A stretch of DNA of 64,000 nt from Buchnera aphidicola (Aphis nasturtii) (GCF_005083345.1 NZ_CP034888.1:124001-188000); one strand, 5' to 3'; counted from the first letter of the stretch, positions 42,000-54,419 are shown. Made by a program: numbers and translations. The notes: generated by a model from the sequence alone, not told the origin.

Positions 42000-43342
42000 A
42001 TAATACAATTGTTCGCTTAGAAGAAACTCATCCATTAACATGGAGAATGCGAGATGACAATGAAACTGTTTGGATGAAAGAATATTGCAGTAAAAATGGT
42101 TATTCTGCTTTTCAAAAAACCTTATCTGAAAAAACACCACAAGATGTAATTAATTTAGTGAAAGAATCAGATTTAAAAGGAAGAGGTGGAGCCGGTTTTT
42201 CTACAGGTTTAAAATGGAGTTTAATGCCAGGTAATATTAATAATAAAGAACATCGTTATTTATTGTGTAATGCTGATGAAATGGAACCAGGAACTTACAA
42301 AGATAGGTTATTAATAGAACGTTTGCCTCATCAGTTAATTGAAGGAATATTATTATCAGCTTTCGCTATAAGAGCTACTCGTGGTTATATTTTTTTAAGA
42401 GGTGAATATGTTAAAGGCGAACATATCTTAAAAAAAGCTATACAAGAAGCGATGGATTGCGGTTATATTGGCGTAAATATTTTAAATAGTGGTTTTAATT
42501 TTGATTTATTTTTACATACTGGAGCTGGTCGTTATATTTGTGGTGAAGAAACAGCGTTGATTAATTCATTAGAAGGTAGAAGAGCCAATCCTAGATTTAA
42601 ACCTCCATTTCCTGCAACTTTTGGATTATGGGGTAAACCTACTTGTGTTAATAATGTTGAAACTTTATCTAATGTTCCATCTATCTTATTACATGGTTCT
42701 AATTGGTATAAAAAATTATCTAAAAATTCTGATGCTGGAACAAAGTTAATGGGGTTTTCAGGAAGAGTTAATAATCCTGGTGTTTGGGAGTTACCTTTTG
42801 GTATAACTGCGCGTGAAATTTTAGAAGATTATGCATTTGGAATGGAATCGGGTTTATCTTTAAAAGCGTGGCAACCAGGTGGAGCAGGAACAGATTTTCT
42901 TACTCAAAAACATTTAGATTTATCTATGGATTTTAATACTATTTTACAAGCAGGAAGTCGTCTAGGAACAGCGCTTGCTATGGCTGTAGATAATAAAACT
43001 AATATGGTTGCACTTGTGTATAATATAGAAAAATTTTTTGCTCGTGAATCATGTGGTTTATGTACGCCTTGTAGAGATGGATTACCATGGATTGTAAAAA
43101 TATTACATAGTTTAAAAAATAAAGAAGGACAAAGTAATGATATAAAAAATTTAGAACAGTTATGTTTTTCTCTTAGCCCAGGAAAAACATTTTGTGCTCA
43201 TGCACCTGGGGCAATTGAACCATTGCAAAGTGCTATAAAATATTTTCGTTCAGAATTTGAAGATGGAATTAATATAAAAAAATTCAATTCGAATAAAAAC
43301 ATTATCGGAATTCAGTCTAATAAATTTAATTTAAATGTTTAA
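41996..43342 (+). CDS. nuoF: NADH-quinone oxidoreductase subunit F
   Basis: 51-kDa NADH- and FMN-binding subunit with cluster N3. 448 residues (E. coli 445). FMN/NADH motifs: [13 protein letters not shown] (about 62-74), [28 protein letters not shown]. Cluster ligands: [11 protein letters not shown] plus the later C in [10 protein letters not shown]. Translation likely coupled to nuoE by the ATGA overlap, which also argues that ribosomes must translate the nuoE body frame. Confidence 0.97.
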   Translation: MNNTIVRLEETHPLTWRMRDDNETVWMKEYCSKNGYSAFQKTLSEKTPQDVINLVKESDLKGRGGAGFSTGLKWSLMPGNINNKEHRYLLCNADEMEPGTYKDRLLIERLPHQLIEGILLSAFAIRATRGYIFLRGEYVKGEHILKKAIQEAMDCGYIGVNILNSGFNFDLFLHTGAGRYICGEETALINSLEGRRANPRFKPPFPATFGLWGKPTCVNNVETLSNVPSILLHGSNWYKKLSKNSDAGTKLMGFSGRVNNPGVWELPFGITAREILEDYAFGMESGLSLKAWQPGGAGTDFLTQKHLDLSMDFNTILQAGSRLGTALAMAVDNKTNMVALVYNIEKFFARESCGLCTPCRDGLPWIVKILHSLKNKEGQSNDIKNLEQLCFSLSPGKTFCAHAPGAIEPLQSAIKYFRSEFEDGINIKKFNSNKNIIGIQSNKFNLNV

Positions 43343-43389
43343 TTTTTAAATATAAAATTTGTTTTTAAAAAGTTTTGGAATTTTCTATT

Positions 43390-46113
43390 ATGTCTAAAAT
43401 TTATGTAAATCAAAAAAAATACTATGTAAATAAATCTCATAATTTACTACAGGCATGTCTTTCAATTGGATTAGATATTCCTTATTTTTGTTGGCATCCT
43501 AAATTGGGTAGTATAGGAGCTTGTCGACAATGCGCGGTAACACAGTATAATAATTTGTCAGATTCTCAAGGACGATTAATTATGTCTTGTATGACTCCTA
43601 TAATAGATGGATCTATTATTTCAACTAATGATTATACATCAAAAACATTTAGAAAAAATATAGTAGAACTTTTGCTAATAAATCATCCGCATGATTGTCC
43701 TGTATGTGAAGAAGGTGGTAATTGTCATTTACAGGATATGACCGTGATGAATAAGCATCATATTCGCAATTATCGATTTTTGAAAAGAACACATAAAAAT
43801 CAATATTTAGGCTCTTTTATTAAACATGAAATGAATCGTTGCATTGGATGTTACCGTTGTATTCGATATTATAAAGATTACGCAGATGGCAAAGATTTAA
43901 ATGTTTATGGTACTAATAGTAATATTTATTTTGGTCGTATAGAAGATGGAATCTTAGAAAACGAGCATTCAGGTAATTTAATTGAAATATGTCCTACTGG
44001 AGTTTTTACTGATAAGACACATTCCAAACAATATAATCGAAAATGGGATATGCAGTATGCTCCTAGTATATGTCAAAGTTGTAGTATAGGTTGTAATATT
44101 AGTATAGGTGAACGATATGGTGAAATACGTCGTATAGAAAATAGATATCATCAACACATAAACCATTATTTTATTTGTGATTTAGGACGTTTTGGATATT
44201 CACATAATTATTTAAAAAACCGACCCAAAAATCCTTCTTGTATTACTCATAAAAAATTAAAAGTATTAAGTTTTAATGAAGCAATAAAAGAAGCAGTAAA
44301 TTTTTTTCGACGTTATAAAAATATTATTGGTGTTGGTTCGGCACGTGCTACTATAGAAAATAATTTTGCATTGAAAGAGTTAGTTGGAGAAAATAATTTC
44401 TCTCATGGAATGTCTCTTAAAGAAGAGTCTTGTTTAAAGCTGGTTTTAAATGTTTTTAAGAACAATGATTTATATATTCCATCTTTAAAAGAAATTGAAG
44501 ATTATGATGTTATTTTAATTCTTGGAGAAGATTTAACACAAACATCACCGCGTATTGCATTAGCAGTGCGGCAAGCTATTAAAAACAAAGCTAAAGATAT
44601 AGCTGAATTAAATGGAATACCGAAATGGAATGCAAACGTTGTATCTAATATTGCAGAAAATCATAAAAATTCTTTATATATTACTTATACACATGAAACT
44701 AAATTAGATGATATTTCTGACTGGTGTTATTTCGCACCAATTCATGATCAATCAAAATTTGGCTCTGCAATTGCATATAATTTAGATAATAGTTTACCAT
44801 CTGTTAAAGATTTAAGTTCGTTTTTACTTAAACAAGCTGCTGTTATCTCAAAAAAATTACTTAACGCAAAAAAAGTATTAATTATTTCTGGTACAAGTTC
44901 ATTTAGTACATCTATTATAAAAACAGCTATTAATATAGCAATATCTATTAAAAATAAAAAAATAAATCATATTGCTCTTACTTTTTTAACATCTTGTTCG
45001 AATACATTAGGATTAGGGTTACTTGGTGGAATTTCCATAGAACAAGCATATCAGAGATTAAGCCAAAAAAAAGCAGATGCTATTATATTTATGGAATACG
45101 ATTTATATCGTTATTTTTCTCAATATGATTGTGAGAATTTTTTAAGAAATAAAAATAATGTTTTAGTAATAGATCATCAATACACTAACACTTATAAAAA
45201 TGCTTCACTTAATTTACCTTGTTTAAATTTTTCAGAAAGCTCTGGTACAATAATTAATTTTGAAGGTAGAGCGCAGCGTTTTTTTCAAGTTTATGATCCA
45301 ATGTTCATTAATCAAAAAAACTGTCTTTATGAAAGTTGGAAATGGTTGCATTTGATTCATTGTAAATTTTTAAATAAAGAAATATCTTGGTTGAATTTAG
45401 ATGATGTGATTACTTCATATAGCAATAAGTATCCTATTTTTAAAAAAATAAAAACATCTTTACCAAATGCTGATTTTCGAATAAATCAGCAAAAAATAGC
45501 TCGCTCTCCTAATCGTTATAGTGGTCGAACTGCTTTAAAATCTCATATTGATATTCATGAACATTCTCAACCTCAAGATGTTAATACTATGTTTTCTTTT
45601 TCTATGGAAGGTTTTAATCAGCCCAATAAATCACTATCATATATTCCATTCGCTTGGTTTCCTGGCTGGAATTCACCACAAGCATGGAATAAATTTCAAG
45701 CAGAGGTTGGTGAAGAATTGATCTCTGGAGATTCAGGAGTTCATTTATTTAAAGATAATAAAAAAATTAAGGATATTTATTTATCTTTTAAAATAAATAT
45801 TAAAAAAAAATATTGGTATATAATTCCATATTATCATATTTTTGGAAATGAAGAATTAACACAGTATTCATCTATTATTCAAGAAAATATAATTATACCA
45901 TATGCGTTGATAAGTGAATTAGATGCAATAGAAATAGGTTTAAAAAAAGATTCCACAATAGAGTTTGATTGTTTAAATAAAAATTTTTGTTTAAATATAA
46001 GAGTATCTAAGAATTTACATAAAAAACAAATTGGATTGCCTATAGGAAGAAAAGGTTTTCCTATTGATTTAGTTGGAAAAAAAATTAAATATATAAGAGA
46101 ATTTATTAAATGA
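43390..46113 (+). CDS. nuoG: NADH-quinone oxidoreductase subunit G
   Basis: 75-kDa Fe-S subunit, molybdopterin-oxidoreductase-like. The frame opens at a TTG at 43375, but the ATG at 43390 following GGAA fits E. coli, giving 907 residues (E. coli 908). N-terminal ferredoxin domain ([24 protein letters not shown]), [25 protein letters not shown], and the N7 ligands CQSCSIGC plus a later C (HYFICD) are all kept. The long C-domain is divergent but full length. Stop overlaps nuoH by ATGA. Confidence 0.96.
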   Translation: MSKIYVNQKKYYVNKSHNLLQACLSIGLDIPYFCWHPKLGSIGACRQCAVTQYNNLSDSQGRLIMSCMTPIIDGSIISTNDYTSKTFRKNIVELLLINHPHDCPVCEEGGNCHLQDMTVMNKHHIRNYRFLKRTHKNQYLGSFIKHEMNRCIGCYRCIRYYKDYADGKDLNVYGTNSNIYFGRIEDGILENEHSGNLIEICPTGVFTDKTHSKQYNRKWDMQYAPSICQSCSIGCNISIGERYGEIRRIENRYHQHINHYFICDLGRFGYSHNYLKNRPKNPSCITHKKLKVLSFNEAIKEAVNFFRRYKNIIGVGSARATIENNFALKELVGENNFSHGMSLKEESCLKLVLNVFKNNDLYIPSLKEIEDYDVILILGEDLTQTSPRIALAVRQAIKNKAKDIAELNGIPKWNANVVSNIAENHKNSLYITYTHETKLDDISDWCYFAPIHDQSKFGSAIAYNLDNSLPSVKDLSSFLLKQAAVISKKLLNAKKVLIISGTSSFSTSIIKTAINIAISIKNKKINHIALTFLTSCSNTLGLGLLGGISIEQAYQRLSQKKADAIIFMEYDLYRYFSQYDCENFLRNKNNVLVIDHQYTNTYKNASLNLPCLNFSESSGTIINFEGRAQRFFQVYDPMFINQKNCLYESWKWLHLIHCKFLNKEISWLNLDDVITSYSNKYPIFKKIKTSLPNADFRINQQKIARSPNRYSGRTALKSHIDIHEHSQPQDVNTMFSFSMEGFNQPNKSLSYIPFAWFPGWNSPQAWNKFQAEVGEELISGDSGVHLFKDNKKIKDIYLSFKINIKKKYWYIIPYYHIFGNEELTQYSSIIQENIIIPYALISELDAIEIGLKKDSTIEFDCLNKNFCLNIRVSKNLHKKQIGLPIGRKGFPIDLVGKKIKYIREFIK

Positions 46114-47078
46114 CATACTTTGGAATAGAAATATTAGAAATATTTTTAGGATTTTTTAAAATAATATCATTTGTTATTTTATTCATATTTTTTTCAGCAA
46201 TGTTAAGTGTTTTTGAACGTAGATTATTAGCATTTTTTCAAAATAGACATGGTCCTAATCGAGTTGGTTATTTTGGTAGTTTACAACTGTGTGCAGATAT
46301 GATTAAGATTTTATTTAAAGAAGATTGGGTTCCGAAATTTAGTAGAAAATTTATTTTTATCTTATCTCCAATTATATCTTTTGTTTCTTTATTATTCGTC
46401 GTTCCAATAATTCCATTTATTCCAAATCATCCTATAATTAACTTAAATATAGGAGTATTATTTTTTTTAATGATGGCCGGTTTATCTGTTTATTCTATCT
46501 TATTCGCTGGCTGGTCGAGTAATAACAAATATGCTTTATTAGGAGCTATTCGAGCTTCTGCGCAGACTTTAAGTTATGAAGTTTTTTTAGGATTATCCTT
46601 AATGGGAGTTGTTGCTAAATCGGGATCGTTTAGAATTATTGATATTATAAATAATCAAAAAGAAATTTGGAACATCATACCTCAATTTTTAGGGTTTTTA
46701 TCTTTTTTTATAGCTGGATTAGCTATTTGTCATAGACATCCTTTTGATCAACCAGAGTCTGAACAAGAGTTAGCTGACGGTTATCACATTGAATATTCTG
46801 GAATGAAATTTGGTTTTTTTTTCATCGGAGAATATATCTCAATTGTTACAATTTCATCATTAATAACAGTAATGTTTTTTGGCGGATGCGCTGGTTTAGG
46901 AGGACCTAGTTTTTTTTGGTTTTTTTTGAAAATGATATTTTTTATTATTTTATTTATTTTGATTCGAGCTTCTTTACCAAGACCTAGATATGATCAAATA
47001 TTATCTTTCGGATGGAAAATATGTTTGCCTATGACATTATTAAACTTGCTTTTAACAGCTTTTTTTATATTAATCTAA
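46110..47078 (+). CDS. nuoH: NADH-quinone oxidoreductase subunit H
   Basis: Membrane subunit joining the arms of complex I and forming part of the quinone chamber. 322 residues (E. coli 325), about eight transmembrane helices. Conserved: [18 protein letters not shown] (about 31-48), [13 protein letters not shown], and [19 protein letters not shown], the acidic loop at the quinone site. [11 protein letters not shown] follows near the C-terminus. Confidence 0.97.
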   Translation: MTYFGIEILEIFLGFFKIISFVILFIFFSAMLSVFERRLLAFFQNRHGPNRVGYFGSLQLCADMIKILFKEDWVPKFSRKFIFILSPIISFVSLLFVVPIIPFIPNHPIINLNIGVLFFLMMAGLSVYSILFAGWSSNNKYALLGAIRASAQTLSYEVFLGLSLMGVVAKSGSFRIIDIINNQKEIWNIIPQFLGFLSFFIAGLAICHRHPFDQPESEQELADGYHIEYSGMKFGFFFIGEYISIVTISSLITVMFFGGCAGLGGPSFFWFFLKMIFFIILFILIRASLPRPRYDQILSFGWKICLPMTLLNLLLTAFFILI

Positions 47079-47102
47079 ACTTTACTAAAAGAGATTGTAT
47101 TG

Positions 47103-47645
47103 ATGAACTTAAAAAGAATTATTGTTGCATTTTTTACGCAAATAAGAAGTATTTGGATGGTTTTCATAAATATATTTTCTAAGTCTGAAACTAAATTATA
47201 TCCAGAAGAAAAAGTTTATTTACCACCTAGATATCGTGGACGTATTATATTAACAAGAAATAAAAATGGAGATGAGCGATGTGTTGCGTGTAATTTATGC
47301 GCAGTAGTTTGTCCAGTTGATTGTATTTCTTTACAAAAATCTGAAAAAATAGGTGGTCGTTGGTATCCGGAATTTTTTAGAATTAATTTTTCTCGTTGTA
47401 TTTTTTGCGGTTTGTGTGAGGAAGCTTGTCCTACTGCTGCGATTCAATTAACTTCTGATTTTGAATTATCAGATTTTAAAAGGTATAATTTAGTTTACGA
47501 AAAACAAGATTTATTAATTTCTGGTCCTGGCAAATATCCTAATTATAATTTTTATCATTTTTCTGGTGCTCTTATTAGCGGTAAAAAAACAGGCGATCTA
47601 GATACAGAATCATCACCTGTCAATGTTAAGACTTTATTGCCATAG
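47103..47645 (+). CDS. nuoI: NADH-quinone oxidoreductase subunit I
   Basis: Ferredoxin-like subunit with clusters N6a and N6b. A TTG at 47100 precedes the ATG at 47103; the ATG gives 180 residues, the same as E. coli. Two 4Cys motifs: [15 protein letters not shown] and [16 protein letters not shown] around [16 protein letters not shown] and KYPNYNFY is nearly invariant. AAAGAGATTG lies upstream. Confidence 0.96.
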   Translation: MNLKRIIVAFFTQIRSIWMVFINIFSKSETKLYPEEKVYLPPRYRGRIILTRNKNGDERCVACNLCAVVCPVDCISLQKSEKIGGRWYPEFFRINFSRCIFCGLCEEACPTAAIQLTSDFELSDFKRYNLVYEKQDLLISGPGKYPNYNFYHFSGALISGKKTGDLDTESSPVNVKTLLP

Positions 47646-47661
47646 AAGAGGAGATGATTAA

Positions 47662-48168
47662 ATGAATTTCGCTTTTTATACATGTTCTTTTATAGCTATA
47701 ATTTCCACATTATTAGTAATTATTCAAAAAAATGCAGTTTATGCTTTACTCTATTTAATAGTTTCAATTTTATCGATATCAGGTATTTTTTTTACAATTG
47801 GAGCATTTTTTGCAGGCGCTCTTGAAGTTATTATATACGCAGGTGCAATTATAGTTTTGTTTATTTTTGTCATTATGATGTTAAATCTTGGAAGCAAAGA
47901 TGATATAAAAGAAAAAAAATATTTACATCCTATTTTTTGGTTGATACCAAGTTTTTTGACTTTAATTCTATTTCTATCAATGACATATGTTATTTTTTTT
48001 CTTAAAGAAAAAAAAATCGAATTTTTTTTTATGGATACCAAAACTATAGGTATTAATTTGTTTGGTCCTTATTTATTGCTGGTTGAACTTGCTTCTTTTC
48101 TTTTATTATCTGCTTTAGTTGTAGTTTTTCATATTGGCACTGAAAAAAAAATAAATCAAAAAAAATAA
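47662..48168 (+). CDS. nuoJ: NADH-quinone oxidoreductase subunit J
   Basis: Membrane subunit with five transmembrane helices. 168 residues (E. coli 184), shorter at the C-terminal cytoplasmic tail. The third helix retains YAGAIIVLFIFVIMMLNLG with its pi-bulge segment, and FGPYLLLVELASFLLLSALV is typical. GAAGAGGAGATG gives a strong ribosome-binding site, 16 bases after nuoI. Confidence 0.95.
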   Translation: MNFAFYTCSFIAIISTLLVIIQKNAVYALLYLIVSILSISGIFFTIGAFFAGALEVIIYAGAIIVLFIFVIMMLNLGSKDDIKEKKYLHPIFWLIPSFLTLILFLSMTYVIFFLKEKKIEFFFMDTKTIGINLFGPYLLLVELASFLLLSALVVVFHIGTEKKINQKK

Positions 48169-48202
48169 TCATAACTTCTTAATTTAATAAGGATAACGAT
48201 TT

Positions 48203-48505
48203 ATGATTTCTTTGTTTCATGGTTTATGTTTATCATTAATATTATTTATTTTAGGTTTAACATCTCTTATAGTTCGTCGTAATATGTTATTTATATTAAT
48301 GAGTTTAGAAATAATGATCAATGCAGCTGCATTATCGTTAGTAATAGTTAGTACATATTGGAAACAACCAGATGGTCAAATAATGTATATTATTGCCATT
48401 ACATTAGCTGCATCTGAAGCTAGTATAGCATTAGCATTGTTACTTCAATTATATAGAAATAAAAAAACATTAAATGTTAACTTGTTAAGTGAGATGAGTG
48501 GATGA
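48203..48505 (+). CDS. nuoK: NADH-quinone oxidoreductase subunit K
   Basis: 100 residues, exactly the family length, three transmembrane helices. Key membrane glutamates are in [12 protein letters not shown] and [24 protein letters not shown] precedes the ATG. Stop overlaps the nuoL start by ATGA. Confidence 0.96.
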   Translation: MISLFHGLCLSLILFILGLTSLIVRRNMLFILMSLEIMINAAALSLVIVSTYWKQPDGQIMYIIAITLAASEASIALALLLQLYRNKKTLNVNLLSEMSG

Positions 48506-50334
48506 ATATTATTTTCTTGATAATTTTATTTCCATTATTTAGTTTTTTTATTTTATCTGTGACACAAGGAATATTGTCTAAAAGAAATATAGCTGTTATA
48601 GGAGTTGGTTCAATATTTTTTGCATTTCTTATCACTTTTTTTTACAGTATTATTTTCATTAATCACTCTTATCAATTTTGGTTTCAAAAGTTATGGTGCT
48701 GGATAAATATTGATACATTGAAAATAGATTGTAATTTAATTTTAGACGGTTTATCTTTAAGTATGTTGGGAGTAATTACAGGAATAGGTTTATTAATACA
48801 TATTTTCTCTATCTGGTATATGAATAATAAAGAAGGTTATTCACGTTTCTTTGCTTATACTAATCTATTTATAGCAAGTATGTCTTTATTGGTATTAGCA
48901 GATAATTTAATACTTATGTATATTGGATGGGAAGGAGTAAGTCTTTGTTCTTATTTATTAATTGGATTTTATTATAAAAGTATTGATAATAATAAGTGCG
49001 CTTTAAAAGCTTTTATTTTAACACGCATTTCAGATATATTTTTAATCATTGCAATTTTTTTAATATTTCAAAAATACGGAACTTTTGATTTTCAAAAAAT
49101 AAAATTTTTATCAAATTTTATCCGTGTAGATAACTCGATTATAAATTTTATAACATTTTTTTTGTTAATAGGAGTAATTGGTAAATCAGCGCAATTTCCT
49201 TTACAAACTTGGTTATCAGATGCTATGGTGGGCCCCACCCCTGTTTCAGCTTTAATTCATGCCGCGACTATGGTAACAGTAGGTATCTATTTGATAGGAA
49301 GAATGTATTTTTTATTTTTATTAACCCCAAATATATTATATATTATGAGTTTTATTGGTGTTATAACAATATTACTTTCGAGTTTTTCTGCATTAGTTCA
49401 GACAGATATAAAACGTATTCTTGCATATTCTACTATGAGTCAAATAGGATATATGTTTTTATCGTTAGGTGTGCAAGCATGGTCCGCTGCAATTACACAT
49501 TTAATTACACATGCTGTTTTTAAAGCATTACTGTTTTTGTCTGCTGGTTCTTTAATTATTTCTTGTAAAAATGAAAAAAATATATTTAAAATATCGAAAA
49601 TAACTATAAAATGCCCGATTTTATATATAAGTTTTATTTTTGGAGGAGCATCTTTAATTTCATTTCCATTAATTACATCTGGTTTTTATAGCAAAGGTAA
49701 TATTTTATATAGTGTATTACAAAGTGGTCATATTAATTTGTTTTTATTTGGTTTATTTGGTTCATTATTAACATCTATTTATACATGTAGAATGATTTTT
49801 GTTTTGTTTTACAAATGTAGTTTTTCTAATTTTTTAGGTAAGAAAAGATTAGCACATAATTTTCCATTGTTCGTTTTGTTAATACTTTCTAGTATTCTCG
49901 GTATTTATATTGTACCTTCACTATCTTTTGTATTTCCTATATTTAAATATTCGATAAATGAAAAAATTTTATTTGAAATTGTATCTAGTTCTGTATCTTT
50001 TTTAGGAATTTGGATTGCATATTACTTATGGGTGAAGAATACAAATTTTATTGGTAAAATATTAAAATTAAAAATTTTTCGATCTATACATTATTTTTTA
50101 TTAAATGGATGGTGTTTTGATTCGTTATATAATTTGTTTTTTGTTAATTCATATTTATATATTTCTAATATTTTATTTTCTGATCCATTTAATAAAATTA
50201 ATATTTTTTTTATTAATATGATTAAAAATTTTAATTTAATTTTATTAAAAACTGTTAATGGAAATGTAAAATGGTATATAGAATCAATGATATTAGGAGT
50301 AAATTTAATTTTTATATTAATTTTATTTTCATAA
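48502..50334 (+). CDS. nuoL: NADH-quinone oxidoreductase subunit L
   Basis: Distal antiporter-like proton-pumping subunit. 610 residues (E. coli 613). Contains [20 protein letters not shown] (proton-path Glu), the discontinuous helix region [16 protein letters not shown] and [15 protein letters not shown], plus [17 protein letters not shown]. The C-terminal long amphipathic lateral helix region is present but Lys/Asn-rich. Confidence 0.97.
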   Translation: MNIIFLIILFPLFSFFILSVTQGILSKRNIAVIGVGSIFFAFLITFFYSIIFINHSYQFWFQKLWCWINIDTLKIDCNLILDGLSLSMLGVITGIGLLIHIFSIWYMNNKEGYSRFFAYTNLFIASMSLLVLADNLILMYIGWEGVSLCSYLLIGFYYKSIDNNKCALKAFILTRISDIFLIIAIFLIFQKYGTFDFQKIKFLSNFIRVDNSIINFITFFLLIGVIGKSAQFPLQTWLSDAMVGPTPVSALIHAATMVTVGIYLIGRMYFLFLLTPNILYIMSFIGVITILLSSFSALVQTDIKRILAYSTMSQIGYMFLSLGVQAWSAAITHLITHAVFKALLFLSAGSLIISCKNEKNIFKISKITIKCPILYISFIFGGASLISFPLITSGFYSKGNILYSVLQSGHINLFLFGLFGSLLTSIYTCRMIFVLFYKCSFSNFLGKKRLAHNFPLFVLLILSSILGIYIVPSLSFVFPIFKYSINEKILFEIVSSSVSFLGIWIAYYLWVKNTNFIGKILKLKIFRSIHYFLLNGWCFDSLYNLFFVNSYLYISNILFSDPFNKINIFFINMIKNFNLILLKTVNGNVKWYIESMILGVNLIFILILFS

Positions 50335-50390
50335 AAAATTAACTGATTAATTATATAAAATTTTTTATAAATTATAGGAATATATCTCTG

Positions 50391-51920
50391 ATGTTGCTTT
50401 CTTTATTAGTTATCATTCCATTTTTTGGCAGTATTATCTCTTTTTTTTCTTTTAAATTAAAAAAATGTATTCCGCGCTATATTGCGATACTAAGTATAGT
50501 ATTAACACTTTTAATTTCTATTAAAATGTGGTTTTTTGGAGATTTATATACGTATCAAATAAATTATTATCCTAATTGGCATCGTGAATTAATACTAAGT
50601 TGGATCCCAAGATTTGGAATTGAATTTCATTTAGCTATTGATAGTTTTTCGATCATCATGTTATTTCTAACTTTTTTTTTAGGAATTATTGCTATTTTAT
50701 GTTCATGGAACGAAATTAAAGAAAACGAAGGATTTTTTTATTTTAACTTGATGTTAGTTTTAACTGGAGTTATAGGAATTTTTATTGCTTTTGATTTGTT
50801 TTTGTTTTTCTTTTTTTGGGAAATTATATTGGTTCCAATGTATTTTTTAATTTCACTATGGGGGAACGATAAAAAAAATAAAACGAATGCGATACATGCT
50901 GCAAATAAATTTTTTATATATTCTCAAATATCTGGTTTAATAATGTTAATATCAATTTTTTTATTAGTTTTTAACTATTATCAAAATACTCATATTTTAA
51001 CATTTAATTATAATTTATTGTTATTTAGTTCGATTAATCCGAATATAGAATATATTGTTATGTTAGGTTTTTTTATTTCCTTTATTATTAAAATACCTAT
51101 TGCTCCATTTCATGGATGGTTAGCGGATTTTCATGCTGAATCTACATATTGTGGCGCAGTGGATATAGTTGGAGCTTTATTAAAAACTGCTCCTTATGCA
51201 CTTTTACGTTATAATATGACGCTTTTTCCCAATACAATAGAAAAATTTGCTCCTATTGCAATGTTCCTAGGTTTATTTAGTATTTTTTATGGGGCTGTAC
51301 TTGCTTTTTCTCAAATAAATATTAAACGTTTAATTGCGTATGCTTCTATTTCTCATATGGGATTGATTTTGATTGCTGTTTATAGCAATAGTGAAATTGC
51401 TTTTCAGGGAATAGTTATACAAATAATATCTAGTAGCTTATCTACTTCTGCTTTATGTATTATATCAGGTCAAATTTATAAATATTTTAAAACTCAAAAT
51501 ATTCTTAAAATGGGTGGATTATGGTCCAATATTTATTGGATTCCTGCTTTTTCTTTATTTTTTGCTTTAGCAAATTTAGGGCTACCAGGAACAGGAAATT
51601 TTATTGGTGAATTTTTAATTTTATTTGGAATTTTTAACACATATTCGATTGTTTCTATTATTGCTATAATAAGTATTGTTTTTTCTTCTATTTATTCTTT
51701 ATATATGATTCAAAGAATTTATTATGGTTCTTCGCAAAAAAATTATTCAATAATTTTTCCTAATATTAAAGAATTTGGAATATTAATAATTTTAATCTTT
51801 GCATTATTTTTTCTAGGTTTAATACCTCAAAAAATATTAAATATTTCGAAAGATACTATATCTTCTATATACTATTTTCAAAAAAAATTTGTGAATTCTA
51901 TTTCAAAAACAAGGTTATAA
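50391..51920 (+). CDS. nuoM: NADH-quinone oxidoreductase subunit M
   Basis: Antiporter-like proton-pumping subunit, 509 residues identical in length to E. coli. FFFWEIILVPMYFLISLWG carries the conserved Glu; KIPIAPFHGWLADFHAEST and GALLKTAPYALLRY are present; INIKRLIAYASISHMG is the lysine-containing helix. 56-base gap from nuoL; nuoN follows 6 bases later. Confidence 0.97.
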   Translation: MLLSLLVIIPFFGSIISFFSFKLKKCIPRYIAILSIVLTLLISIKMWFFGDLYTYQINYYPNWHRELILSWIPRFGIEFHLAIDSFSIIMLFLTFFLGIIAILCSWNEIKENEGFFYFNLMLVLTGVIGIFIAFDLFLFFFFWEIILVPMYFLISLWGNDKKNKTNAIHAANKFFIYSQISGLIMLISIFLLVFNYYQNTHILTFNYNLLLFSSINPNIEYIVMLGFFISFIIKIPIAPFHGWLADFHAESTYCGAVDIVGALLKTAPYALLRYNMTLFPNTIEKFAPIAMFLGLFSIFYGAVLAFSQINIKRLIAYASISHMGLILIAVYSNSEIAFQGIVIQIISSSLSTSALCIISGQIYKYFKTQNILKMGGLWSNIYWIPAFSLFFALANLGLPGTGNFIGEFLILFGIFNTYSIVSIIAIISIVFSSIYSLYMIQRIYYGSSQKNYSIIFPNIKEFGILIILIFALFFLGLIPQKILNISKDTISSIYYFQKKFVNSISKTRL

Positions 51921-51926
51921 TAACAA

Positions 51927-53387
51927 ATGATAATAAATTTACGAGAATTAATTGCTTTATTGCCTTTTTTGATTTTAATAGCAGGTTTAGTAATAGTTAT
52001 ATTTTCTATTTCTTATAATCGAAATCATTTTTTCATTGCTATATTAAGCATATTTATTTTAATTACAACATTTCTTTCATTATATTTTTTAATTTCAATT
52101 GTTCCTATAAATATTACTATTTTATTTAATATTAATAGGTATTCTATTTTTTATATTGCTATTATTTTAATTTCTAGTATTGCTACTTGTGTTTTTTCAT
52201 ATTCATGGCTATTAAATTATCCTTTTAATAAAGAAGAATTTTATTTACTACTCCTTCTTTCAACATTAGGTGCAATTTGCTTAACTGTTTCTAATAATAT
52301 GTCATCAATATTTATTAGTATCGAATTAATGTCATTACCCGTTTTTGGTTTAATCGCATATTCAAATTATGCAAATTACGCTTTAGAAGCGTCTTTTAAA
52401 TACCTGATTTTATCGGCTATATCTTCTTCTTTTCTATTGCTTGGTATTTCTTGGATATATGTTATTTCTGGAGATTTAAGCATTTCCTCTATTCATGGTT
52501 ATTTATCATTAACACCTAATAATGAAAAATTAGTTTTATTGTTTGGAATAGTAATGGTGTTATTTTCTTTTTTATTTAAATTATCGTTAGTTCCATTTCA
52601 TTTATGGACATCAGATATTTATCAAGGTACACCTTCTTCAATTTTATCATTTTTTTCTGTTTCTGGAAAAGTAGCTCTTTTTAGTGTGTTATTAAATATA
52701 TTTTCATGTAATTTTTTTGAAAATAATACAATGTTATATGTACTATTATCATTAGTAAGTATTTTTTCGATATTATTTGGTAATTTAATGGCTATTTTTC
52801 AAGTGAATATGAAAAGATTTTTTGGATATTCATCAATATCGCAATTAGGTTATTTATTAATTGTGTTACTTGCTTTAAAAAACAATTACATTTTTTCTTT
52901 AGAAACAGTTATTATTTATCTATTTAATTATTTGTTTATTAACATATCATATTTTGGTATTATTAATTTGTTTTCCCGTTCATCTAATGATTTAGATTTA
53001 ATTAATTCATATAGAGGATTGTTTTGGTCACAACCTATTTTAAGTTCCATTATGACGCTTGCTTTACTTTCTTTAGCTGGAATTCCTATAACTCTAGGTT
53101 TTATTGGAAAATTTTATATTTTATCTATTGTAATAAAAAACCATTTATGGTTAATTGGATTAAGTTTTTTATTTGGAACGATATTAGGTTTCTACGGTTA
53201 TTTTAGATTAATTATTAATTTGTATTTAAAACCATCAAATCAATTATTAATTAATAAAAAACTTATATTTAATATGTGGTGCATTGATACTCCCTCTAAA
53301 ATTTTAATATTATTTTCTGGAATAATGTTATTAATATTAGGATTATTCCCGCATCCATTAATATATTTATTCAATTTAACTGCATAG
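51927..53387 (+). CDS. nuoN: NADH-quinone oxidoreductase subunit N
   Basis: Third antiporter-like subunit of complex I, 486 residues (E. coli 485). SIFISIELMSLPVFGLIAYS contains the proton-path Glu; LVPFHLWTSDIYQGTPSS and NMKRFFGYSSISQLGYL are conserved. Last gene of the operon; no convincing terminator hairpin is seen in the 93 bases before alx, so read-through is possible. Confidence 0.96.
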   Translation: MIINLRELIALLPFLILIAGLVIVIFSISYNRNHFFIAILSIFILITTFLSLYFLISIVPINITILFNINRYSIFYIAIILISSIATCVFSYSWLLNYPFNKEEFYLLLLLSTLGAICLTVSNNMSSIFISIELMSLPVFGLIAYSNYANYALEASFKYLILSAISSSFLLLGISWIYVISGDLSISSIHGYLSLTPNNEKLVLLFGIVMVLFSFLFKLSLVPFHLWTSDIYQGTPSSILSFFSVSGKVALFSVLLNIFSCNFFENNTMLYVLLSLVSIFSILFGNLMAIFQVNMKRFFGYSSISQLGYLLIVLLALKNNYIFSLETVIIYLFNYLFINISYFGIINLFSRSSNDLDLINSYRGLFWSQPILSSIMTLALLSLAGIPITLGFIGKFYILSIVIKNHLWLIGLSFLFGTILGFYGYFRLIINLYLKPSNQLLINKKLIFNMWCIDTPSKILILFSGIMLLILGLFPHPLIYLFNLTA

Positions 53388-53480
53388 TTTATACTTAATA
53401 AATAATATATGTTATTTTAATGAATTGATAAAAAGTAAACAGTTTTTTAAATAAATTTTAATTAAATAAAGAGAGATTTA

Positions 53481-54419
53481 ATGATTAACTTTTTTTTAAC
53501 TCCACTGTTATTTGGGGGGATTTTTTTTTTAATTTTAATTAATTTTTTTTTTAAAAAATATAGCTTTACAAATAAAATAAAACAATTTTTTTTTCTAAAT
53601 CGTTTGATTTTTGGTTATTGTATTTCTTTTTTTTTGTTTATTTCTATATTTTGGTTTGTAATATATAAAATTAGTGGAATTAATATTGCGAATAAAAACA
53701 TTATTTGTTTTATAACAAGTTATTTATTAGAAATTATACTTTCTATAGATAATATTTTTATTTGGTTTTTAGTTTTTAAATGGTTTAAGATACCAATTAT
53801 TTATCAAAAAAAAGTTTTATTATGTGGATTACTAGTAGGTTTGGTATTACGTTTAATTTGTTCTTTTTTTGGTGTTTTTTTACTCTCTAAATATCATTGG
53901 ATTTTGTATTTTTTTAGTATTTTATTTGTATTGATAAGTTTAAAAACACTTTTCATACCAAATAAAATAGAGGATAAAAAAAATATAAGCCTATCTTGGG
54001 TTTATAAAATATTTAGAATAAGAAATGATACTGAATGCAAAAATTTTTTTTTAAAAATAAATAATAAAATATTTTTTACTCCTTTATTTTTATCTTTAAT
54101 TTTTATAGAATTTAGTGATATTATCTTTTCAATAGATAGTATACCTGCGGTATTTGCTATCACTGAAAATTTATTTATTATTTTAATGTCTAATATTTTT
54201 TCAGTTTTAACTTTAAGATTTATGTATTCATTCATAGCGCCCATGATAAATAAATTTCCTATGATAGAATATGCTTTATCATTAATATTAATGTTTATCG
54301 GATTTAAAATACTATTTGAAAAATTTATAACTATTTCAACTTTGCTTACTTTTAGTATTATATTAATAATTTTAATTATTACATTTGTAGTTAACATTAT
54401 TTTTACTAAAAACAAATGA
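53481..54419 (+). CDS. alx: TerC-family integral membrane protein Alx
   Basis: 312 residues aligning throughout with E. coli Alx (321), a TerC-family protein linked to manganese export and alkaline response. Eight to nine hydrophobic helices. Family acidic motifs are retained: YLLEIILSIDNIFIWFLVF (about 80-98) and IEFSDIIFSIDSIPAVFAIT (about 212-231), the paired Asp/Glu that line the metal path. GAGAGA precedes the ATG. The reading frame runs through a G6 and a T10 tract (53514-53530) without damage. The long Mn/pH-responsive leader known from E. coli alx is not possible in the short upstream gap. Confidence 0.85.
   Translation: MINFFLTPLLFGGIFFLILINFFFKKYSFTNKIKQFFFLNRLIFGYCISFFLFISIFWFVIYKISGINIANKNIICFITSYLLEIILSIDNIFIWFLVFKWFKIPIIYQKKVLLCGLLVGLVLRLICSFFGVFLLSKYHWILYFFSILFVLISLKTLFIPNKIEDKKNISLSWVYKIFRIRNDTECKNFFLKINNKIFFTPLFLSLIFIEFSDIIFSIDSIPAVFAITENLFIILMSNIFSVLTLRFMYSFIAPMINKFPMIEYALSLILMFIGFKILFEKFITISTLLTFSIILIILIITFVVNIIFTKNK

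Noticed and set aside
47751-48041. 96-codon minus-strand ORF opposite nuoJ
   Set aside because: Antisense to transmembrane-coding T-rich sequence, which gives Lys/Ile-rich open frames by chance.
49209-49523. 104-codon plus-strand ORF within nuoL
   Set aside because: It lies entirely inside the well-conserved nuoL frame, and its Tyr/Cys-rich product resembles no family I know; an out-of-frame shadow.
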